Shown: positions 50,301 through 59,239 of the stretch, one piece after another
How the letters are laid out: the number at the start of each line of letters is the position of its first letter
How positions within the stretch are numbered: the first letter of the stretch is position 1
NCBI GenBank assembly: GCA_022702705.1
Contig: CM040430.1
Span: 74,837,239 to 74,901,238, forward strand
Length of the DNA stretch: 64,000 nucleotides
Reading direction: 5' to 3'
Source: Papilionanthe hookeriana x Papilionanthe teres
Lineage: Eukaryota > Streptophyta > Magnoliopsida > Asparagales > Orchidaceae
The notes under the pieces: generated by a model
Told to the model about the DNA's origin: nothing
Database searches by the model: none
Seen by the model: the letters and a program-made list of their open reading frames with translations, nothing else
Position numbers and translations under genes: made by a program

Positions 50301-51729
50301 CCGAAACCCATAACTAAATTAAAAGACACTACAAGATAAAATTCACCTCCACGACATTTCAAAATATAAAGCAACTCAAAATTTAATCACAAACGGAACA
50401 ACAAAACTACGATTATAACTAAATTAAAACGTCTTGTTGGATGATCGGGAATACCTCGGATGATGTAACCTACGTGTTGCTAACGGGATTTCCCACGGTC
50501 TAAATGAAAGTGTGGAACTCATTCGGTTGAGTTTAGCAAATTCATACGGACTAAGTGAATCCGATAAAAATAATGATGCGGAAGGATGGAGCCGTGGGAT
50601 CTTAACCGGTGTTGTTATAATCAACTTTAAGATTTGTTTTAATTAAAACACAAAAAACACTTGGAAATTAAGACTTCTCTAAACCGGAACACTTTTCTCA
50701 TCCCCTGATTTATGATTTCTAAAACTAAACCTCTGCAACGACAAGGAGCTCGGAGCATGGTGGGCAGCACGGCCATCGTCGTCAGCAAAACTGAAATCTA
50801 CATCAGCAAAACTTTCCTGGAATTAAATAACAAAGCCATAGGACTTCGAGGTAGTTTGCCTAGTGCAACATAAATCCTCAACTCTTCGTTAGGCATTTGC
50901 ATTGCAAATTAAGCTCTAACCGGTCTTAGGATTCCGAGGTAGTCGTCGATACGACATAAACCCTCATATCTTCCGAGCGATTTATATGATTCTATCACAT
51001 AAATATAAGCCCTAATTAACTAAAATTGACAAGATTAAAACATTAAATGAACATTAGGACTTTCCTAAATCCAAGCCAAACAATAGGATAGTCGGGAAAT
51101 TACCGAAGTTCGCTTCGGATCCGTAATTTCTCCTACTTTTCTTCCTTTGAATTTCCAAAATAAAATGTTCCAAATTTGAGCTAATCCCTTTTGAAATTTC
51201 AAAAATTCAATCCTTTGAAAACTTAAACTTTGAAATTCTTGAGAGCGGAATTATTGATTATTATCGAGAGTTTTCTTAGGTGATTCCCGTCACTTAAGAT
51301 GTAATTAACTATAGGGGCTTGCCCTTATAGGAATTTTAAAGAACCCGAGTAATATAAACCACTGCTTAATGTTTTCATATTAGGCGGGGGAATTTGTCGG
51401 CTTATAAAATTGGTTCGCGGACCAAACGGATGTCACGAATCTTCTAGTTTATTTAGCAGAGCCCCACCATCAAGCGGTGTGTTTATCCTTAGGGATAGAT
51501 ACACGGTTTGTGATGCGGTGCTCGTTTATATAAACTTATTTGGGATGTGAGATCGGTTTGATTTCATATCTTAAAATCTTCGAATTTAAAAATTATTTTC
51601 AAAATCAAATACTACTTTCTAAATTATATATATATTTAAATTAAATTTAAAATATGAAAATTCGCCAGACAACTTACGTAAGGCGACCCTTTTCAAAATA
51701 CGACACTCAGCCTAAAAATATGCCGACGA
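44302..51729 (+). repeat. E3 3' LTR (7.43 kb)
   Basis: Begins TGACCTCATTTTTGATGAGG like its 5' partner. It ends GCCGACGA directly joined to E2 pol at GTGCTCC; the expected CA end reads CGA, matching the CAG-to-CGAG pattern seen elsewhere. It carries the TATA-equivalent at 46665-46673 (TGATTTAAA), the splice-donor-like site at 47095/47096, the GC-rich patch at about 47265-47470, and an AAATT array at about 49265-49610, most regular at 49405-49500. Confidence 0.93.
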
Positions 51730-52240
51730 GTGCTCCTTCCTCCAAAACCGAAAATAATGTACAATTTGAAGATGCTACTTCATCGGAATTAATGGAATTG
51801 CCTTTTGAGTGGTACTCTCCCGTGTTCAAAATTTAATTCAGCGTGGTTTCTTACCTCGACAATGGACAAAAGGTCAATCACAACGTTTTGAAAATTTATG
51901 GAATAACTCCGGTCGTCCACCCAATTCAAAGCATGGTCTCGGATTCGGCACAGTAGGATCAGTTGACGATACTGAAATTTGCATGGTTGTCACTTGCAAG
52001 TCTAATGAAGACTGCATGAAAACTACAGAAGAACTCGAAGATTTACAAATTGGAGACGCTCCACCAGAATTCGAAGAAGAGATCAAATCTACGACAGATG
52101 AGTTAACGGAAGTTAACTTAGGTACTAGCGAAGAACCTAGACCTACCTTTGTTAGCTCCTTACTCAATAAAGAAGACTCCGAAGAAATAATCAACTTATT
52201 GATGGAATTTAAAGACCTGTTTTGCTTGGAGCTACGATGA
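51730..52240 (+). pseudogene. pol: E2 protease-RT spacer, resumed after E3
   Basis: Starts at GTGCTCC, the exact continuation of the E2 frame cut at 24195. The open piece 51809-52240 (143 aa) has NLIQRGFLPRQWTKGQSQRF, WNNSGRPPNSKHGLGFGTVG and the acidic EELEDLQIGDAPPEFEEE stretch, then approaches the RT start (LMEFKDLF). Its role is a polyprotein linker; GLGFG is vaguely G-patch-like but too short to call. Confidence 0.87.
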
Positions 52241-53190
52241 GATGCCGAGTTTGGCTCCGCAGGTCGCGATCATAAGCTAGGGGTGGATCCTGCTTCGTCT
52301 CGGTCGGACAAGGTCCCGGAAGAATGCGTCTAGAAATCGAACAACAAGTCATAGCCGAAGTTAAAAAGCTAATAGACGCTAAATTTGTCCGTGAAGAACA
52401 ATACCCGACTTGGTTAGCCAACGTGGTACCGATCAGGAAGAAGAATGGTCGGATCGGAATTTGTGTGGATTTCGGAGATTTAAACAAGGCATGTCCAAAA
52501 GATGAATTTCCTCTACCGATCCCGGAATTAATGATTGACATTGCTTCAACACATGAAATATTCTCATTCATGGATGGATCTTCGGGATACAACCGGATAA
52601 AAATGGCTCCGGAAGATGAAAAACTTACGACATTCGGAACGCCGATCGGAGTATATTGCTACACAAGGTGATGCCATTCGGATCGAAGAACGCATGAGCA
52701 ACCTACCGTAGAGCGATGACAAGAATTTTTGATGATCTCATCCACAATCAAGTCGAATGCTACGTGGATGATGTGGTCATCAAAAGCAAAGTAAAAGAAA
52801 ACCACTCGTATGATTTGAGAATTGTTTTCGAACGATTAAGACAATTTAACCTTAAGATGAATCCCTTAAAATGGCGCCTTCGGCGTCACCTCCGGGAAAT
52901 TCTTAGGATTCGTTGTCCGACATCGTGGAATTGAAATCGACCGGAAAAGATTAAAGCCATCTTAGAAATGCCACCTCCCGGAACCTTAAAACAACTACGA
53001 TCTTTTCAAGGGAAGTTGGCATATCTTCGACGCTTTATCTCGAAACTCGTCGGTAGGTGTCGGCCTTTCTCGGCACTAGTTAAAAAGGACGCCAAATTTA
53101 TTTGGGAAGAGAAATGCCGTAGGGCCTTCGAGGACATTAAACAATATTTAATGACACCTCCTGTCTTAGCGAGCCCCGGTCTCGGAGTAG
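52241..53190 (+). pseudogene. pol: E2 reverse transcriptase
   Basis: Open piece 52324-52671 covers fingers and palm start: MRLEIEQQVIAEVKKLIDAK, PTWLANVVPIRKKNGR, CVDFGDLNKACPKDEFPLP, FMDGSSGYNRIKMAPEDEK. A one-base gain near 52665 shifts into the next open piece (52716-52934) with MTRIFDDLIHN and the YVDD box at 52761-52772. The connection (ETLKQLRSFQGKLAYLRRFI type) is at 52968-53243. It is the cleanest RT in the window, with about three frame changes. Confidence 0.92.
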
Positions 53191-54180
53191 GACCGCCGAT
53201 ACTTTATACCGCGGCTTTAGACGACTCTCTCGAGCCCCGTTAGCTTAGTGTCGATGATGAGGGTAAAGAAAATGCTCTTTACTACCTAAGCCGTCGTTCA
53301 TCGCCGACGGAAATAAGGTATCCCGCAATTGAAAAGCACCGTTTAGTCCCCGATCTTCGCCGCTCAAAAGCTCGGGCACTACATGCTTTCTCATAAGGTC
53401 AACCTGATTTCGAAATTTAATCCATTGCAATACTTGATGACCCGTCCAACGCTTTCCGGCAGACTTGCGAGATGGTCAATGATATTATTGCAATTCGATA
53501 TAACTTTCGTGCCTCTTCGTGCCGTAAAAGGACAAGTCCTAGCGGACTTCCTCGCAGGCACACCCTTTGCGGCAGAATCTCCTCTCGATGACGACTTGCC
53601 GGATGAACAAATAATGAACCTAGAAGACCACGATGATCGACGTTGGGAATTGTATTTCGACGGAGCATCTTCGGCACATAAAGATGAAGAATCGTAAGTG
53701 ATAGTGCCGGTAAGGCGGGGATCGGACTAATCTTTATAACACGGAGCGGGGATGTTAAGATACTCCTACCACTTGACAGAGCCGGTGTACGAATAACAAA
53801 GCGAATACGAAGCCCTCATAACGAGATCGGAATTAACTATTCGAATGGGTATAACGGACATCAACATCTACGGGGATTCGCGAGTTAATCATTCAACGGA
53901 TCGCCGATACAATACATAATTTTAAAACCAAGACTCGAGCAATACTTCCAGGTATGCCATACAATATTGTTAGACATGATTCCGAATGTGACAATCTACA
54001 AAATTCCACGAAAGAAAACGCTTTAGCGGATGCGCTAGTCCGATCTCGCAAAAGAATTTGCCGTTTGCAAGATGAATCGGTGGAAGTGTCAGTTCACGGA
54101 CGTCGGGTCCTATCACGGCTCGACATAGACACAATACACAAATCGAAAAAGAAAAAGGATCGATTGCGGCAGTAACGTAA
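53191..54180 (+). pseudogene. pol: E2 dual RNase H region
   Basis: gypsy RNase H at about 53195-53470 (ILYTAALDDSLEP, then KFNPLQYLMTRPTLSGRLA). Linker with PLDDDLPDEQIMNLEDHDDR. Second, RVT_3-type RNase H from WELYFDGASSAHKDEES (about 53642-53695) to the NALADALVR end (about 54015-54045). The middle, including the GDS Asp near 53875, is frameshifted. Confidence 0.85.
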
Positions 54181-54369
54181 AACACGGAAGATTGGCGACG
54201 GCCATTAATGAACTACCCAGCAAACGGAAAATTACCGGACGATAGGTCGTTAGCTCCATCGGATCAAGAAAAGAACTCGTCCTACGCATTAATAAACAAC
54301 ACATTATACGGAAGGTCTTTCGATCAAATGTGGCTAAGATGCTCGAGCGGGTCCGAGGCTCGTGAAATC

Positions 54370-55448
54370 GTTAAAGAGGTGCATTCGGGACTCGTGGCGC
54401 TCACCGATCGGGTCCGAAGATGAAAATAAAAATTAAAAGACTAGGGTACTACCGGCCCTCGATGATGACCGATCGCATGAAAATCGCCAAGAGCCGTCAC
54501 CAATGCCAAGTGCACGGAGTGGTTCTACACCAACCTCCAAATGTGCTACCTCCGACAATTGCGTCGTGGCCATTTGAATGTTGGGGCACGGGTATAGTGG
54601 GTCCAATAGAACCACCATCTTCAAAAGGACATCGCTTCATTCTTGCGGCTACATATCACTTTTCAAAGTGGGCAGAGGCAGTTCCACTTAGAGAAGTGAA
54701 AGCACACCACGTGCTACAGTTTTCAAAAACCAAGTTGTCTACCGTTTCGGAGTGCCGCGCAGGATCATCTCAGATAATGGGTCAGCATTCAGAAGCACAC
54801 AAATCAACAATTTCGTCAGGAGACACGGAATCGACTGGCGCTATTCAACAATTTACTACCCGAGAGCAAACGGCCTGGCTGAGGCTTTTAATAAAACTCT
54901 CGTTCAAGTTTTAAAGAAGACTTTGGACGATAATAAGAGAAATTGGCACGAGAAATTGTTAGAAGCCTTATGGGCCTACTCGGACAACCTTCGAACTCCT
55001 ACTCAATCTACACCTTACGCTCCGGTGTATGGGTCCGAGGCGAGTGTTACCTTTGGAAGTCCAGACTTCCTTCACTCGAGATTGCAGTTGCGAACAAAAT
55101 CACGACGGAAGAAAATGCCAAATTACGACTAGAAGAATCGGAAAGCCCGGAAGGAAAAAGACTCGCAGCTGCAGACGAATTTAGAACTATACCAAGCTAA
55201 GATGGTTCAAGCCCATGACATACCGGGTCCGCCCGAGAACCTTCAAAGTTGGTGATTTAGTTCTCGTTCTCAAAAGACCTATTCTTGCACACCGCAAGAT
55301 AGGAGAAAAATTTGAACCTACTTGGGAGGGACCGTTTGTAGTTGAGGCAGTCTACTCAGGAGGCTCCTACCAGCTAGTGAATTGCCAAGGAGAACGACAT
55401 ATGCTTCCGATCAATGAACGATACTTGAAAAAGTACTACACTACCTGA
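54370..55448 (+). pseudogene. pol: E2 integrase, first catalytic Asp changed
   Basis: The zinc-binding N-terminus uses HSGL (about 54380) and CQVHG (about 54500). The core reads CWGTGIVGPIEPPSSKGHRF: the first catalytic Asp is Gly (GGT at 54591-54593) where E3 has GAT. The second Asp is in SDNGSAF (54773-54775) and the Glu in GLAEAFNKT (54881-54883), a D-x35-E spacing. The C-terminus reads VGDLVLVLKRP, WEGPFVVEAVYSGGSYQLVN, ERYLKKYYTT and stops at 55446-55448. Open pieces 54420-54914 and 54752-55132 cover most of it. Confidence 0.9.
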
Positions 55449-55743
55449 TGTTTCGAAAGAATGAATTTTTCATCCCTAGAAGCACGGGTGAAGTAATTAC
55501 TTATGACTGGGTCCGAACCCAAAATAATAAAAATGTGCTAAGATAAATAAAATCATGATAATAAAGTTTTCCTTATTTTCTTTCCCAAATCAAAATCTCT
55601 TTCCTGATCTTTTCCCACTTCATTCCTGTTGAATTTAAAATTATAAAAATAATAAAAAAAAAACTGTCTTTAATAAACATTTTCTTAATGTTCTTGTTCT
55701 TAAGTATGACTCCCGATCCTTTTCCTTGTCTTTTCGCGAGGAA
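55449..55743 (+). other. E2 spacer between integrase and AlkB-like ORF
   Basis: About 295 bp of AT-rich non-coding sequence homologous to 40411-40698. The integrase stop at 55446 shows that the downstream ORF is not part of the pol polyprotein. Confidence 0.55.
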
Positions 55744-57194
55744 ATGTCGAACGGGCGGTTGGTCCCGAACTTTAGAAATGGCGTAAGCCTTGCACTCGAC
55801 GAAAAGAGGGTGAAAGATGGAGCGATAATAGAGATTGACTCGGACTTCGCACCAGCGAGCCCGCAATACGAGGAAAGTGACCGGGTCCCATCGACCGAGA
55901 AGAACCGCCCGATCGGACAAGTAATGAAAGTGGGTGGCCCAAGCCACCAATCCAGAGATTAATAAAAGAAAAACAAACACTCGAAGAAGACAAGAGAATC
56001 AAATCCGTAGTCGCTACGGCAGAGGGCGAGCTTGTCGACGCCGCGCCCACGTAAATTCGAGAAATACGAAGAGCTACTCTCACAAAGAACTCAACGAAGA
56101 AACAAAAATCGCCGTATCCGCAAGATGTTAACTAAATTAGCAACGGACCGAGCACGACGAGGCGGATACTACTGCGCGATACATACACTTCAAGGACACC
56201 AATTCACCAGGAACTCGAAGAAAGGAGACCGAGCTCGAGGATAACAGAAGAGACCGGGGAAATCTCGAGAAGAACGGAAGAAAGAAGGCTACAATGCCAC
56301 CGGACAAAGCCACCGAGAATGCATGACCTTGTTGCGTAAGCAACCCCGGAGGATGTCCCGACGGACATCATCCCCGAGGAGCCGAGGTATGCGGGAAAAC
56401 GTGAAGGGATTGAGCCATATATCCCACAAGACGTCACCGGGCCCTCGCCATTTGCAAATTATCCCGAATACGAGCTAGAAAGAATACGGAATGTCCGAAG
56501 AAAACTTTTGAATACTTCGAGAGAATCGAGGCAGGAGGATCAATATACTAGAAGGCCTCGAGTTACATACGTACGTGTTCTCGGAATACGAACAACAACA
56601 AATCGTGGATCGCATCCGGGATTTAAAAAAGATGGGCCGAGCGGGTCGCTTAAGAGAAAACACTTACTCGGAACCCCGGAGATGGATGCCAGGGGAAGGG
56701 AGAATTACAATACAATGTGGATGCTGCTACAACTTCGCAGAAGACAGGAAGGGAAACCCACCAGGGATACTCCGTCATGGCCAGGTGGATCCAATGCCAT
56801 TAGTCATTAAAAGGATGGTAAAAATAATGATAACATGGAGGGTACTGCCAGCAGATTGCATACCCAACAGTTGCATCATTAATTTTTACAAGAAGGGTGA
56901 CTGCATACCCCCGCACATAGATCACCACGACTTTATCAGACCTTTCGCACGCTTCTTTTCGAATGAGTGTAATATCATGTTCGGGTCCGACCTCCGGATA
57001 ACGGGCCCGGGTGAGTTCCGAGGGCCGAGAAAGATACCATTACCGGTAGGTTCCTTCATGATATCGAAGGGCAACGGAGCGGATGTCGCTAAACATTGCA
57101 TACGGGAGTACCAAGTGAAGCGGATCTCGCTTACTTTCGGAAGGATGGACGACGAGAAAGCACCTTACCACTTCCAGCCGTGACCCGGAGTTAG
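55744..57194 (+). CDS. E2 AlkB-like (ALKBH9/10-type) Fe(II)/2OG dioxygenase, element-borne
   Basis: About 480 codons starting MSNGRLVPNFRNGVSL. The N-terminal half (to about 56500) is charged, unrecognised and frame-broken in places. The C-terminal half is an AlkB domain: frame 2 FEYFERIEAGG (56507) shifts near 56545 into a 609-bp open frame (56575-57183). There, counting its first residue as 1, are RWMPGEGRITIQCGCCYNF (36-54), NFY with Tyr105, IPPHIDHHDF with iron ligands His114 (56914-56916) and Asp116 (56920-56922), ECNIMFG, LPVGS, GNGADVAKHC with iron ligand His174 (57094-57096), and KRISLTFGR with Arg183 for 2-oxoglutarate and Arg190. Plant ALKBH9/10 proteins have this pattern and remove m6A from RNA. 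The TGA at 57181 follows a probable one-base gain; E3 suggests the true stop is TAG at 57192-57194. Substrate and activity are inferred. Confidence 0.85.
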
Positions 57195-57580
57195 AGAGCC
57201 TCCGACCTTACGAGTCCGCGAGTTACATGGAAAATATCACACCTCCAACGTACATCCCTACGGCATCCTTGCCAAGGATGGCTTGGAAGGTGATGTTATC
57301 GACCATGTACCTCACTTATTCGATTACACGGATTTTTGACAGATACCCTTTCGGATGGATCGACAAAGATCATACATAGTCCGTTTTGAGTCTATATGGA
57401 TTGTATGAGATGTATTTCAGATCGAGTTGTATGATGTATCTTCAGCGTGATTGGAATGAAAGTGATGATGTCACATTTTTGGCCTTCACCTCTTTTGTGC
57501 GAATTGACCTGGAAACGCCATTAAAGTTAAACGAACTTCGAACAAAGAACAGAAAAGAAAAAAAAATAAAAAAATAATAA
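57195..57580 (+). other. E2 post-AlkB region with a conserved small ORF
   Basis: Conserved with E3 42141-42535. A 63-aa frame (57386-57577) contains RDWNESDDVTFLAFTSFV and KLNELRTKNRKE. Differences to E3 are mostly substitutions without frame loss over the last 45 residues. No known domain; coding status uncertain. Confidence 0.4.
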
Positions 57581-58067
57581 TAAAAATAAAATAAAATAAA
57601 AAAAAGAAAATAAAAATATAAATAATAAATGAGAATTATTTTTCCTTAAAAATCCAAACATAAAAATAACTTCAAAATCCACGTGAACGCTAAATAAAAT
57701 TCACATGAACATTAAATACACAACTAAAAAAAAATTTGGAAAGTTAAATGACAAACAAAATGAAAATGAATCTCAAATCGGATCCCACTCTAAATTCATC
57801 TTTTCAAATATTTCAAATCAACTCCAAATCGAAATTTATCTCAAGAAGCTTTGAAATTCTTTGTCGGGACAACTCTTCCTCATAAGAGACCCACACTTCA
57901 ATTTCAGAACCCTAAACCTTTTTTCGTCACATCAAAATCATTTTGACTTTTGTGGCCTACCTTTCCTCCTGTATGGAGATCGACTGAGTCCATCGACACG
58001 TGAGCCACGAGCTTTGTACGATTTGGTTCCGATGGCATGAGACTGGGTCCCTCTTCACACAAATAAA
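57581..58067. other. E2 A-rich 3' region before the array
   Basis: A-rich low-complexity sequence (57550-57770), then moderately AT-rich sequence without an ORF or a match in E3. Nothing functional is evident. Confidence 0.5.
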
Positions 58068-58665
58068 CCTTCGAGATTGGAATCCATTTCCAATTCTCAT
58101 TAAACTTTCGAGATTGGAATCCATTTCCAATTCTCATTAAACTTTCGAGATTGGAACCTCGTTCCAATTCTCATTAAACTTTCGAGATTGGAATCCATTT
58201 CCAATTCTCATTAAACTTCCGAGATTGGAACCTCGTTCCAATTCTCATTAAACTTTCGAGATTGGAATCCGTTTCCAATTCTCATTAAACTTTCGAGATT
58301 GGAATCCATTTCCAATTCTCATTAAACTTTCGAGATTGGAATCCATTTCCAATTCTCATTAAACTTTCGAGATTGGAACCTCGTTCCAATTCTCATAAAA
58401 CTTTCGAGATTGGAATCCATTTCCAATTCTCATTAAACTTTCGAGATTGGAATCCATTTCCAATTCTCATTAAACTTCCGAGATTGGAACCTCGTTCCAA
58501 TTCTCATTAAACTTTCGAGATTGGAATCCATTTCCAATTCTCATTAAACTTTCGAGATTGGAGTTCAATTCCAATTCTCATTAAACTTTCGAGATTGGAG
58601 TTTAATTCCAATTCTCATTAAACTTTCGAGATTGGAACTCCGTTTCAATTCTCATTAAATTTTCG
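58068..58665. repeat. E2 37-bp tandem array (about 16 copies) with internal hairpin
   Basis: CGAGATTGGA recurs every 37 bp from 58072 (58072, 58109, 58146, 58183, 58220 and on) to about 58630. Each unit contains ATTGGAA, a 5-nt loop and TTCCAAT, an inverted repeat kept in most copies; where the loop side changes (AACCTCGTT), the stem changes with it. A degenerate tail continues to about 58870. It is unrelated to the array at the same place in E3. Confidence 0.95.
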
Positions 58666-59239
58666 AGAATGGTACCTATATTCCAGTCCTCATTCCAAGA
58701 TTAATACTTAAATTTTGACTCTCTTCTAGGATTGATACTTAAATTTCAATCCTCACCTTTTTTCGAGATCAGTACCTAAATCCTGATTCTAACCCCTTCA
58801 ATCAACACTTAAACTCCGATTCTCATTCTGCGGCTGGTACCCCGATTCCAGTTTTCTTCACAATCCCGGATTGGAACCTCGTTTCGAATCCAAACTTCAA
58901 ATCCAAATTTCCTCAAATTGATTTTTTTATCAAACTTCAATCTAAATGAAAACTCAAAATCTAAACTTACACATCAAAACTTAAACTAAAACAAAACGAA
59001 AATCTAAATCGAAATTCCCCGCATCATGTGATTTGGGACTCACCTCCTTTTCCTTTCCCCAACGAGAGTTCAGGAATCTCCAGCCTCAGAGATATACTTG
59101 ACACTCCCCAGCGGAAATTCTTCTACTTCGTCCTAAGTTTGTCACTTGGACATCTGTGTTGGTTTTGTTGATCTTTTCGGTCAACGCCAATACGCGCGGT
59201 GCTTGGTTAGCACACCACACCTATCGGGGGTCCATTTGT
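58666..59239 (+). other. E2 degenerate array tail and conserved pre-LTR block
   Basis: Decayed repeat-like sequence to about 58920, then the block conserved with E3 (about 58970-59239): GGGACTCACCTCCTTTTCC, TACTTGACACTCCCCAG, GTTGA/TCAAC inverted repeat (about 59166-59184), TACGCGCGGTG. GGGGG at 59226-59230 is the only weak polypurine candidate before the LTR. Confidence 0.55.

Larger units (their letters stand above)
24201..51729 (+). mobile_element. E3: complete 27.5 kb Tat/Ogre-type element with AlkB-like ORF, nested in E2
   Basis: LTRs at 24201-31598 and 44302-51729 flank a 12.7 kb internal region with primer site, Gag, protease, RT, two RNase H domains, integrase, AlkB-like ORF, tandem array and a conserved pre-LTR block. 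The two LTRs are nearly identical over long AT-rich stretches, and many of their differences fall at CAG/CTG sites, so the insertion looks recent. The expected 5-bp target duplication is not clean: the right side starts GTGCT, while the left reads GTCTCGT before TGACC, probably distorted by sequence errors. Confidence 0.93.

Noticed and set aside
51730..57194. Right-hand coding block as a fourth, independent element
   Set aside because: It begins exactly at the codon region where E2 was cut at 24195, and the summed internal length equals that of E3.
58068..58665. Regular 37-bp repeats resembling a CRISPR array
   Set aside because: Units are contiguous without unique spacers, in a plant LTR element; it is a tandem repeat.
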